Of a DNA stretch of 64,000 nt, positions 26,685 to 35,534 are shown piece after piece. A model generated the notes under the pieces. The model did not search any database. It was given only the letters and a program-made list of their open reading frames with translations, and was not told where the DNA came from. Position 1 is the first letter of the stretch; the number at the start of each line of letters is the position of its first letter. The stretch lies in the NCBI RefSeq assembly GCF_008039875.1, contig NZ_VRUU01000007.1:1-64000 (forward strand), written 5' to 3'. Both the position numbers and the translations under genes were made by a program. This DNA comes from Methylobacterium sp. WL119 (GTDB lineage Bacteria; Pseudomonadota; Alphaproteobacteria; Rhizobiales; Beijerinckiaceae).

Positions 26685-28157
26685 ATGACCTACCACGTGT
26701 CTCCGAGCGTGCTGTCCCTGACGAAGCACGGCGATCGCAAGAGCCCGGTCCGCCCGGTGATCCTGTGCGGCGGCTCCGGCACGCGGCTGTGGCCGGCCTC
26801 GCGCGAGAGCATGCCGAAGCAGTTCTCGCGGCTGGTGAACCCGGATACCTCGACGTTCCAGGCCGCCGCGTTGCGCGTGGCCGATACGCCGGTCTTCGGC
26901 CGGCCGATCGTCCTGACCTACGCGGATGCCCGCTTCATTGTCGCCGAGCAGCTGGCACAATGCGGCGTCGCCGCCGACATCCTGCTTGAGCCGGAACGAC
27001 GGGACTCGGCGGCCGCCGTCGCGGTCGCGGCCGTGCACGCGGCCCGCACGGACCCGCAGGCGGTCGTGCTCATCCTCGCCGCCGACCACGTCATCGGCGA
27101 CACCGAGGGCTTCCGGCAGGCCGTGGCCGAAGCCGCCGAAGGCGCGCGACGGGGCATGATCATGACGCTCGGCATCGAGCCGACGCGCCCGGCGCGCGAT
27201 TACGGCTACATCCGGCCCGGTGCGGGCCTGGAGGAGCTTCCCGGCCTGCACACCGTCGAGCGCTTCGTCGAGAAGCCGGACCTGGCCGGTGCCGAGCATC
27301 TGATCGCGGAAGGCGCGCTCTGGAATTCCGGATACTTCCTGTTCCGGGCCGACACCATGATCGCCGAGCTCGAGGCGCACGTGCCCGAGGTGATCGGCGC
27401 CGCCCGGGCGGCCGTGGATGCGGCCACCACCGATCTCGACTTCGTCCGCCTCGACGCAGCCGCCTTCGCCGAGGCTCCGAAGATCTCGATCGACTACGCG
27501 GTGATGGAGCGCACGACGCGCGCCGGCGTGCTGCCGGTGTCGTTCCCGTGGTCGGACGTCGGCACCTGGGACGCGGTCTGGCAGGTGCTCGACCGCGATG
27601 AGCAGGGCAACGCCTTGCGGGGCCGGGTCGAGCTCGTCGGCACCTCGAACAGCCTGGTGCACAGCGAGGGCGAGGGGCTGACCACGGTGGTCGGCCTCGA
27701 CGACGTGGTGGTGGTGGCGACCCCCGACGCCGTGCTGGTCGCCTCGAAGGCGCAGTCGGGCCGGGTCAAGGAACTGGTCGCCGGCCTGCGCAAGAAGGCC
27801 CACCCGGAGGCCGACGCGCACCGGCGGATGTACCGGCCCTGGGGCTGGTACCAGCGCATCGACATCGGCGAGCGCTTCCAGGTCAAGCGCATCATGGTGA
27901 AGGTCGGCGGACGGCTCTCGCTGCAGAAGCATTTCCACCGCGCCGAGCACTGGGTGGTCGTCAAGGGCACGGCCGAGGTCACGCTGAACGAGCAGATCAT
28001 CCTCGTGCATGAGAACGAAGGGGTCTACCTGCCGATCGGCGCGCTGCACCGCCTGACCAACCCCGGCAAGATCCCGCTCGAGCTGATCGAGGTCCAGGTC
28101 GGCTCCTACACCGGCGAGGACGACATCGTCCGCGTCGAGGATGTCTACGGGCGGTAG
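26685..28157 (+). CDS. manC: Mannose-1-phosphate guanylyltransferase / mannose-6-phosphate isomerase
   Basis: The 490-residue bifunctional type II enzyme has an N-terminal nucleotidyltransferase with CGGSGTRLWPASRESMPKQF, ILAADHVI, FVEKPD and SFPWSDVGTWDA. A C-terminal cupin (from about 380) carries RPWGWYQRID, QKHFHRAEHWVVVKGTA and NEGVYLPIGALHRLTNPG. These match ManC/AlgA in length and order. It makes GDP-mannose, the substrate of the epimerase-like protein encoded at 40733-41734. The start at 26685 is the first ATG giving a family-like N-terminus; a good ribosome site is not visible. Confidence 0.93.
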   Translation: MTYHVSPSVLSLTKHGDRKSPVRPVILCGGSGTRLWPASRESMPKQFSRLVNPDTSTFQAAALRVADTPVFGRPIVLTYADARFIVAEQLAQCGVAADILLEPERRDSAAAVAVAAVHAARTDPQAVVLILAADHVIGDTEGFRQAVAEAAEGARRGMIMTLGIEPTRPARDYGYIRPGAGLEELPGLHTVERFVEKPDLAGAEHLIAEGALWNSGYFLFRADTMIAELEAHVPEVIGAARAAVDAATTDLDFVRLDAAAFAEAPKISIDYAVMERTTRAGVLPVSFPWSDVGTWDAVWQVLDRDEQGNALRGRVELVGTSNSLVHSEGEGLTTVVGLDDVVVVATPDAVLVASKAQSGRVKELVAGLRKKAHPEADAHRRMYRPWGWYQRIDIGERFQVKRIMVKVGGRLSLQKHFHRAEHWVVVKGTAEVTLNEQIILVHENEGVYLPIGALHRLTNPGKIPLELIEVQVGSYTGEDDIVRVEDVYGR

Positions 28158-28477
28158 CGATATCGCCGTACGTCTCGGCTGCGTGACGCCGCCAGCGGAG
28201 CGGCGACGACCGCACCACGCTCGCGATCGGGCTGCGAGCCCGTGCCACCCTTTCCGACCGCCCGTGTCGAACCACGCCGCATCACCAGCAACGAGCACGG
28301 TCTTATCTCCAAAAGAGCTACACGCTATTTGCCCGCTGGAGTGATCGGCTTGTTCCAAATAGACCAATACCCGCCCTGTCGTCCGACGATATTTGCGGAC
28401 ATCATTCTTTCACTTGTCGTCTTCGACGCCGCCGACGTGGCGTTGGCCTGGGTAACCTCACGAGAGGAGTCGGTACG
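28158..28477. other. 320-base intergenic leader of ugd
   Basis: No gene is seen. The stretch is AT-richer than its surroundings from about 28290. It ends with a strong GAGAGGAG ribosome site before ugd, so ugd probably has its own promoter here rather than reading through from manC. Confidence 0.45.
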
Positions 28478-29830
28478 ATGCGCGTCGCCGTCATTGGATC
28501 AGGATATGTCGGTCTCGTCTCGGGCGCATGTTTCGCGGATTTCGGACACACCGTCGTCTGCGTCGATCGCGACGCCGACAAGATCTCCGCTCTGAGACGC
28601 GCCGTCCTGCCGATCTACGAGCCGCATCTGGACGGCATGGTCGCCAGCAATCTCGCGGACGAGCGCCTGAGCTTCTCGACGGATCTCGCGACGGCGGTGG
28701 CATCGGCCGAGGTGGTCTTCATCGCGGTCGGAACGCCGGCGCGCGCCAGGGACGGCCAAGCCGATCTGAGTTTCGTCTTCGATGCCGTCCGGGAAGTCGC
28801 CGTGGCGCTGAGCGGCTACGCCGTCATCGTGGTGAAGTCGACCGTGCCGGTCGGGACCGGCGACGAGGTCGAGCGCATCGTCCGGGAGCTGCGGCCGCAG
28901 CTCGATTTCGCCGTCGTCTCGAATCCGGAGTTCCTGCGGGAGGGGGCGGCGATCAACGATTTCAAGCGGCCGGACCGTATCGTCGTCGGCGCCGAAGACG
29001 AGCGCGCGCGGGCGGTGATGGAGGAGCTCTACCGGCCGCTGTTTCTCAACAAGGCTCCGATCCTGTTCATGGGCCGGCGCAGCTCGGAGATGACGAAGTA
29101 CGCGGCCAATGCCTTCCTCGCCACGAAGATCGCCTTCATCAACGAGGTCGCGGACCTCTGCGAGCAGGCCGGCGCAGATGTCCAGGACGTCGCGCACGGC
29201 ATCGGCCTCGACAAGAGGATCGGCGCCAAGTTCCTGCATGCCGGGCCCGGCTTCGGCGGCTCCTGCTTCCCGAAGGACACCCAGGCGATGATCGCCATGG
29301 CGCAGGCGCACGGGGCGCCCATGCGCATCGTCGAGACCGCGGCCGCCTCGAACGATCATCGCAAGCGCATCATCGCCCGAAAGGTCATCGCGGCCTGCAG
29401 CGGCGTGCGCGGGCGGACGATCGCGATCCTGGGGCTGACCTTCAAGCCGAATACCGACGACATGCGCGAATCGCCGGCGATCTCGATCATCACGGCGCTG
29501 CAGGATGCCGGCGCGCGGATCCGTGCCTACGATCCCGAAGGAATGGATCAGGCCCGCGCGATGATCGCCAACGTCTCGTACTGCCTCGACGCGTACGATT
29601 GCGTGGTCGATGCGGATGCCGTCGTGATCGTCACCGAATGGGACGTGTTCCGTGCGCTCGATCTCGATCGCCTCCGCGGCGCGATGGCCCGGCCCATCCT
29701 CGTCGACCTGCGGAACGTCTACGGCCCCGAGCGGGTCGAGAAGGCGGGCTTCCGCTACGTCGGCGTCGGGAAGGGCGATGCCGACGCCGGCAAGCCGGAT
29801 CGCGTGGTCCCGCTGGCGCTTGCGGGGTGA
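28478..29830 (+). CDS. ugd: UDP-glucose 6-dehydrogenase
   Basis: The 450-residue protein has the nucleotide-sugar dehydrogenase layout. It has an NAD Rossmann motif GSGYVGLVSG (7-16) and KSTVPVGTG (about 124). NPEFLREGAAINDF contains the catalytic Glu. The central helix follows, then the nucleophilic Cys in GGSCFPKDT (Cys263). The C-terminal half binds the sugar nucleotide (LGLTFKPNTDDMRESP). Ugd oxidises UDP-glucose to UDP-glucuronate, a common acidic precursor of exopolysaccharides. The ATG at 28478 is preceded by GAGAGGAG. A very stable terminator hairpin follows at 29838. A GDP-mannose dehydrogenase is a less likely alternative. Confidence 0.92.
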   Translation: MRVAVIGSGYVGLVSGACFADFGHTVVCVDRDADKISALRRAVLPIYEPHLDGMVASNLADERLSFSTDLATAVASAEVVFIAVGTPARARDGQADLSFVFDAVREVAVALSGYAVIVVKSTVPVGTGDEVERIVRELRPQLDFAVVSNPEFLREGAAINDFKRPDRIVVGAEDERARAVMEELYRPLFLNKAPILFMGRRSSEMTKYAANAFLATKIAFINEVADLCEQAGADVQDVAHGIGLDKRIGAKFLHAGPGFGGSCFPKDTQAMIAMAQAHGAPMRIVETAAASNDHRKRIIARKVIAACSGVRGRTIAILGLTFKPNTDDMRESPAISIITALQDAGARIRAYDPEGMDQARAMIANVSYCLDAYDCVVDADAVVIVTEWDVFRALDLDRLRGAMARPILVDLRNVYGPERVEKAGFRYVGVGKGDADAGKPDRVVPLALAG

Positions 29831-29837
29831 CGGCACG

Positions 29838-29866
29838 GCCCCGGTCGCGCGTCACGCGACCGGGGC
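29838..29866 (+). terminator. Terminator hairpin after ugd
   Basis: A perfect 12-bp stem (GCCCCGGTCGCG / CGCGACCGGGGC) with a 5-nt loop lies 7 bases after the ugd stop. It is the strongest hairpin noticed in the window; the U-tract is weak (GTCTCACGTCC). Confidence 0.65.
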
Positions 29867-30003
29867 GTCTCACGTCCGGTCGTTCCTCGTCGTGACCGAG
29901 CGGGCAACCATCCCTTCCGTTGTTCCGGCGCCCCGAGACGAGCCCGATTGTTCTTCCGAATTAACGGACCGGAGGCTGTGCGAACGGCGCAGCTACGCGG
30001 CCG

Positions 30004-31092
30004 TCAGTGCGATGGCCCGCTCGCGTTCTCGTCCGGAGCCGCTGCGCTGCGCACCATCGTCATGGCCTCGTTCCGTCGCCGCAGCTCGGTCGGCGACAGG
30101 CCGGTCCAGCGCCGAAACGCGACGACGACCGCGCTCGCCTCGCGATAACCCAGCAGCCACGCGATCTCCGTGATCGGCAAACCCTTGATCCGGATGTAGT
30201 AGTTGGCGAGCTCGGCCCGCAGCTCGTCCAGGACCCCGCTGAAGGTCTTGCCCTCCTCGCGAAGCCGGCGCGACAGCGTGCGGGTGCTCATCCCGAGGTC
30301 GCGCCCAATGTCGGCCATGGTCGCCGTCCGGTTCGAGAGCCTCGGCGCCATCGCCTTCTTGACGTCGGACCAGAGGAACTTCGGCTCCGCCTGCGCCGCC
30401 TCGGCCGCATGCTCGAACTGACGGACGAGCGACCCGTGGAGGTAGGGGTCGAAGCTCGGCAGGCGCGCATTCGCGATGTCGACTGCGAATGCGATCCGGT
30501 TCTCCGATGCGCCGAAGTCGACCGGTGCGGCGAACGAGGTCTCGGTGTCTTCGGCGGTCTCGGGATGGACGTGGACGAAGCTCACGCCGAGCGGCGTCGC
30601 CGGCGTGAACGACGTCACCAGTCGATAGAGCGAGAGCATCAGGAATTCCGAAAGATGCCGGCTGGGGGCCAAGCCGACGTCGAGGGGGCGCACGGCCACC
30701 GTGAGGGCGACGTCGGATTGGCGATACGAGGCGTCGAGCCCGGCATCCTGCGTGCGCACGTAGCGCTCGAAGCAGCTCAGCGCCTCGCCGACCGTTTCCG
30801 ACGACGCCATCAGGTAGAAGAACAGGCCCAACCGGCGCAGCTCGTAATCCTGGGCGATGTGCAGGCCGAGCGACCGGTCCTGGAGCACGTCGGCCGCAGT
30901 ATCGAGAAAGACGCCCTGCTTCTCGGCCGCGTCGCCGCGCACCGGCATGTCCGCATCCGCGCCGACGAGGCCGGCCTGACGAAGCAGCGGATCGGGCTCC
31001 AACCCGGCCAGGACGAGCCGTTCGACCGCGAGCGCGACGGCCGTGCTGCTCAGGGACGGATCTTGTGGCAGCGCTGCGCCGAGGTCCGTCAT
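30004..31092 (-). CDS. AraC-family regulator with arabinose-binding-like N-terminal domain
   Basis: The 362-residue protein has an OruR/ArgR-like N-terminal sensory domain of about 230 residues (LFFYLMASSETVGEALSCFERY is typical of that family). A C-terminal AraC DNA-binding domain carries two helix-turn-helices (MADIGRDLGMSTRTLSRRLR and ITEIAWLLGYREASAVVVAF). The ATG at 31092 gives this layout. It is divergent from the beta-helix secretion substrate, with 286 bases between, so it may control the second secretion cassette. The effector is unknown. Confidence 0.88.
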   Translation of the reverse strand: MTDLGAALPQDPSLSSTAVALAVERLVLAGLEPDPLLRQAGLVGADADMPVRGDAAEKQGVFLDTAADVLQDRSLGLHIAQDYELRRLGLFFYLMASSETVGEALSCFERYVRTQDAGLDASYRQSDVALTVAVRPLDVGLAPSRHLSEFLMLSLYRLVTSFTPATPLGVSFVHVHPETAEDTETSFAAPVDFGASENRIAFAVDIANARLPSFDPYLHGSLVRQFEHAAEAAQAEPKFLWSDVKKAMAPRLSNRTATMADIGRDLGMSTRTLSRRLREEGKTFSGVLDELRAELANYYIRIKGLPITEIAWLLGYREASAVVVAFRRWTGLSPTELRRRNEAMTMVRSAAAPDENASGPSH

Positions 31093-31296
31093 GCGACCGC
31101 TTCACGGATCGGGTTTACGAGAGGAACGAGAGCGGATGCAGCCGACGAAAAGTTCGTGGCCGGGATCGCTCGAGATCGCCGAGGCGCGACGTCGCAAATA
31201 TCTGGCGCGAAAAGACAAGACAGCGAGTCCATGGCGGGCGTATCCAATGGTCAAGCCGGCTACATCGAGCGTCCGCGCAACCGCGAACGCAATACG

Positions 31297-31320
31297 GTTT
31301 CTCTCAGTATTGAGAGAAAC
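31297..31320. promoter_or_regulatory. Perfect 10-bp inverted repeat upstream of the beta-helix gene
   Basis: GTTTCTCTCA and TGAGAGAAAC are separated by GTAT. It lies 59-82 bases upstream of the GTG start and about 205 bases from the divergent AraC start. It could be an operator for the AraC protein or for another regulator, or a leader hairpin. It lacks a U-tract, so a terminator is less likely. Confidence 0.5.
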
Positions 31321-31378
31321 TTAGACGTCGCTCGGCCTGCACGTCAACGAGAACCCTCAGCTGATCGGGAGCGCAATA

Positions 31379-33466
31379 GTGGCGTCACAGACCTTTGGGA
31401 TTACTTCTACCAGCATGCCTGCAGGCGCCATCGTGGTGCCGGTCGGCGTGGACATCCAATCCGTCGTCGACTCCGCGCCTGCGGGATCGACCTTCTGGAT
31501 CGAGGCCGGCGAGCATCGCATGCAGTCGGTCACGCTGAAGGACAACGACCACTTCATCGGTCAGGAAGGTGCGATTCTCAACGGTTCGCATCAGATCACG
31601 GATTTCACCAAGGAAGGCGCGAATTGGGTCGCGAGCGACTAGACCCAGGAGGGCATGCGTCTTTCGACCGACAAGGGCATTCCCGGTGCCGAGCGTGCGG
31701 GCTATCCCGAGACGTTCTTCATCGACGACAAACCGCTCTCGCCCGTCGATTCGCTCGGCAAGGTCGCGCCGGGCAAGTTCTACTTCGACTACGCCGCCGA
31801 CAAGATCTACTTCCAGGACGATCCCGCCGGCCACAAGGTCGAGGCCGGCGTGAGCCCGTTCGCCTTCGCGGGCGGAGCCAAGGGCGTGACCGTCGAGAAC
31901 CTGGTCATCGAGAAGTACGACCCGCCGGTGCAGCACGCGGCCGTGGGATGGGACCCGTCGGCCCAGGGATGGGTGGTCCAAAACAACGAGATCCGGCTGA
32001 ACTACGCCCTCGGTGCCTACGTTGGAACGGACGGCAAGATCGTCGGCAACAACATCCACGACAACGGCCAGATGGGTCTCGGCGCGAATGGCACCGACAT
32101 TCTCGTCCAAGGCAACGAGATCGGCCACAACGGATATTTCGCCGGCATCGATCCCGGCTTCGAGGGCGGCGGCAGCAAGTTCGCCCAGACGACCAACCTC
32201 CAGGTCTTGGGTAATTATGCCCACGACAACAACGGCTACGGCCTTTGGACCGATATCGACAATATCCACACACTCTACGACGGCAATACCGTCGTCAACA
32301 ATCTCGCCGGCGGCATCAGCCACGAGATCAGCTACGACGCCACGATCCGCAACAACGTCGTGACGGGGAACGGCAGCCCGACGGCGCCCTGGCTGTGGGA
32401 CGGTCAGATCCAGATCCAGAACTCGAAGAACGTCGAGGTCTACGGCAACCATGTCGACGCGACGACCGGCGGCAACGGAATCACCTTGATTCAGCAGGAC
32501 CGCGGATCGGGCGCGTACGGCCCGCACACCACCACCGGCAACGCGGTCCATGACAACGTGATCGTCGACGGCACGCCGGGCGCCGGCGTCTCCGGCTCGG
32601 TCGCCGACTTCGACGAGGCCGGATTGCGCAACGGCGGAAACAGCTTCGCCAACAACGCGTACCACTACGCCGACCCCTCGGGGCAGCACTTCTCCTGGGT
32701 GAACACCGGCTACGATTTCAGCGGCTTCCAAACGACCGCCGGCGAGGATGCCGGTGCGACGATCTCGACGCAGATCCCGGTGGCGCAGACCGTGCCCGTC
32801 GGGTTCACGCCCGCCCCCGAGACGCCGGCACCAAGCGAGCCGGGATCCCAGACGCCTCCCGTCGCGGCCGACCCCGCCCTGCCCGCGACCACCGCCCCGG
32901 CGGCACCGGAGCATGCGGGATCCGCCGATCCGGCCTCGACGCCCGTCGTCTCCACCCCCGTCGCGATGGAGCCAGCGTCGCCGGCGACCGCGCAGCCGGC
33001 GGCTCCCGAGCAGACCGGCTCCACGGCTCCGGCGCCCGTGACCGCGCAGCCCGGCGCGGGGATCGGCGATGGGACGCCCCCCGTCCCGGCGGCCCCGGAC
33101 GAAACATCCGCGACGGGGAGTGCGCCGCACACCGACCAGCACGACCCCGGTCGTGGCTTGGCGCACTGCCATGGGGGCACGGAGGCACGGGGCGGCGGCG
33201 CGACGCCGACGAGCCCCGTCTCGGCATCCAGCGACGCGCACCCGTCCTGGGCCGATCTGCTGGCCGACCATGGCGTCGACCCGTCCGTCGCCAGCGCCAT
33301 CTCGGCTCGCCTGGACGGCCATGTCGATTGGCAGGCCGTGGCCGGCAACGCGCTGCAGCACTACGCCGGACTGGCCGAGCAGCACTGGGCGAATCACGCC
33401 GGGGCCGAGACCGCGACGCCGATCGACCACTTCCACCACGCCTCTGCGGGCGGCCATTGGGGCTGA
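31379..33466 (+). pseudogene. Secreted right-handed beta-helix protein, interrupted by an in-frame amber codon
   Basis: A GTG start at 31379 with GGAG upstream opens a frame that is stopped by TAG at 31640-31642 after 87 codons, then continues in the same frame to 33466. Without the stop the product would be about 694 residues. Residues ~90-470 contain many short beta-helix turns (NNEIRLNY, NNIHDNGQMG, GNEIGHNG, GNYAHDNNG) as in NosD or pectate-lyase-like proteins. A Pro/Ala-rich linker follows, then an acidic/His-rich C-terminus, as expected for a type I substrate. TAG is one transition from CAG, and TQEG follows. An AGGAGG directly precedes ATG 31655, which could restart translation of a 603-residue product keeping the C-terminal export region. 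It could be a real mutation, a restart-based dicistron or a sequencing error. Confidence 0.8.
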
Positions 33467-33487
33467 CGCCGTCGAGACGAACACGAC

Positions 33488-33516
33488 GGGGGGCCGGTCA
33501 TCGGATCGGCCCTCCC
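33488..33516 (+). terminator. Hairpin between beta-helix gene and ABC gene
   Basis: GGGGGGCCG and CGGCCC-T-CCC form a stem of about 9 bp with one bulged T, 21 bases after the substrate stop. It occupies the same relative place as the hairpin at 7717 in the other secretion cassette. Partial termination or mRNA protection is likely. Confidence 0.45.
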
Positions 33517-33710
33517 CGGCGACGCGCGCTGCATTTCCAGCGACCAAACGCCTGACCGCCCTCTCGCTCCGCTCGGGCAGAGGGGCACGGCGACGGGCGG
33601 CGCACAGCGCACCCGGCATCAGGATCGCTCCGATCCGCGGGGCGATGGCAGCTGACGCCGCCGGTCCCGCATACCCGAAATCCTCCTCCATCGACTGCAA
33701 GGACGGTGAT

Positions 33711-35534
33711 GTGGTGTTCGTGAAACCGCAGCCTGCACATCCCCGCGCGGCGTCCCGGCTGCCGGCCGGGGGCTCCGAGATCGCCTCCGCGATCGTCGTT
33801 GCCCGCCGCGCCCTGGTCGGGCTTGCCGTGATCAGCGGCCTCGTGAACATCCTGTGCCTGACCGGATCGTTCTTCATGCTCGAGGTCTACGATCGGGTGA
33901 TTCCGAGCCGCAGCATCGCGACGCTGGTGGGTCTGTGCCTGCTGGCGCTGACCCTGTTCGTGTTCCAGGGGGCCTTGGAGGTGTTGCGCGCGCGTGCGCT
34001 GGTTCGCGTCGGCGCCATGCTGGACGAGTCGCTCGGCGTCCGCGTCTTCGAGACCACCATCCGGGCGCCGCTGGTCGGGCGCATGCCCGACGACGGGCTG
34101 CTGCCGGTGCGCGATCTCGATGCCCTGCGCAGCTTCCTCAGCGGCCCGGCCCCGGGGGCATTGTTCGACCTCCCCTGGATGCCGCTTTACCTCCTGATCT
34201 GCTTCCTGTTCCATCCGCTGATCGGCCTCGCCGCCCTGTCGGGAGCCGGCGTGCTGGTGGCCCTGACCATCGTCACGGACCGCCTGACCCGGCGGCCGAT
34301 GCAACAGGCGACGGAACACGCGGCCAGCCGCGGCAGCCTGGCCCAAGCCGGGCAGCGCAACGCCGAAGTGCTCGCCGCCATGGGCATGCGCGACACCTTC
34401 ATCCGGCGCTGGTCCGGCGCCAACCGCCGCTTCCTCGACGCGCAGCAGGTCGTCGCCGACATCGCCACCGGCCTCGGCTCCGCATCCAAGGTCTTCCGGC
34501 TCGCGCTCCAATCCGGCGTGCTGGCGCTCGGCGCCTGCCTCGTCATCTCGGGCGAAGCCTCCTCGGGCATCATCATCGCGAGCTCGATCCTGGTTTCGCG
34601 GGCGCTGGCGCCGGCGGAACTGGCGATCGCGAACTGGCGCAGCTTCGTCGCGGCCCGGCAGAGCTGGCGCCGGCTCGACGTGCTCCTGACCGCTTTGCCC
34701 GTGATGCCGACGCCGCTGCAGCTGCCGGCGCCGCACCGGACCTTGAGCCTGCAGGCCGTCAGCGTCACGCCCCCTCAGATCCAGCGGCTGGTCCTGTCCG
34801 ACATCAGCCTCGACCTGGAGGCGGGCACCTCGCTCGGCATCGTCGGGCCGAGCGCGTCCGGCAAGTCCTCGCTGGCGAGGGCGATCGTCGGCGTCTGGTC
34901 GCCGGTCAGGGGCAGCGTCCGCATCGATGGCGCCTCCCTCGACCAGTGGTCGAATTCGGCGCTCGGGCGCCACATCGGCTACCTGCCGCAGGAAGTCGAG
35001 CTCTTCGAGGGGACCATCGCCGAGAACATCGCCCGGTTCGACCCGAACGCGTCGGCGGACGCCGTGATCGAAGCGGCGCAGGCCGCCGGCTTCCACGACA
35101 CCATCGTGCAGATGCCGGGCGGCTACGACGGCCCGATCGGCGAGCGCGGCGTCCGCCTGTCGGCGGGCCAGCGCCAGAGGGTCGGCCTGGCGCGGGCGCT
35201 CTACGGCAACCCGTTCCTCGTCGTGCTCGATGAGCCCAATGCCAATCTCGACGTGGCCGGCGAGACCGCGCTCGCGGCTGCATTGCACGGGGTTCGCGCG
35301 CGCGGCGGCATCTCGATCGTCGTCGCGCACCGTCCCAACGTGCTGGCGACCGTCGATCTCATTCTCGCTCTCGCGGACGGGCGCATCGCCGAGTTCGGTC
35401 CACGCGACGAGGTTCTCGGCCGGCTCCTTCGCCCGACCGCCGTCCCGACGACCGCTCCGCCGGCGAAGGTGCCCGCCCGGGCCGACGCGCCGAGGCCGGC
35501 CTTCGCCGCCGCACAGCAACGGTTCCGCGCATGA
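33711..35534 (+). CDS. Type I secretion ABC transporter, second copy
   Basis: The 607-residue PrtD-type permease/ATPase is paralogous to the one at 7811. Shared stretches include FFMLEVYDRVIPSRSIATLVG, RDLDALRSFLSG and SRALAPAELAIANW. The ATPase motifs are Walker A GPSASGKSS (about 379), LSAGQRQRV, Walker B LVVLDEPNANLD and VVAHRP. The second residue of the signature is Ala in place of Gly. GTG 33711 with AAGGA upstream is the preferred start; ATG 33645 is an in-frame alternative. A C-terminal extension of about 50 Ala/Pro-rich residues is not in the first copy. The stop overlaps the HlyD start (ATGA). The presumed cargo is the beta-helix protein upstream. Confidence 0.91.
   Translation: MVFVKPQPAHPRAASRLPAGGSEIASAIVVARRALVGLAVISGLVNILCLTGSFFMLEVYDRVIPSRSIATLVGLCLLALTLFVFQGALEVLRARALVRVGAMLDESLGVRVFETTIRAPLVGRMPDDGLLPVRDLDALRSFLSGPAPGALFDLPWMPLYLLICFLFHPLIGLAALSGAGVLVALTIVTDRLTRRPMQQATEHAASRGSLAQAGQRNAEVLAAMGMRDTFIRRWSGANRRFLDAQQVVADIATGLGSASKVFRLALQSGVLALGACLVISGEASSGIIIASSILVSRALAPAELAIANWRSFVAARQSWRRLDVLLTALPVMPTPLQLPAPHRTLSLQAVSVTPPQIQRLVLSDISLDLEAGTSLGIVGPSASGKSSLARAIVGVWSPVRGSVRIDGASLDQWSNSALGRHIGYLPQEVELFEGTIAENIARFDPNASADAVIEAAQAAGFHDTIVQMPGGYDGPIGERGVRLSAGQRQRVGLARALYGNPFLVVLDEPNANLDVAGETALAAALHGVRARGGISIVVAHRPNVLATVDLILALADGRIAEFGPRDEVLGRLLRPTAVPTTAPPAKVPARADAPRPAFAAAQQRFRA

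Noticed and set aside
31640..31642. Pyrrolysine or other recoding at the TAG codon
   Set aside because: No recoding machinery is visible, and a single C-to-T change from CAG explains the codon more simply.
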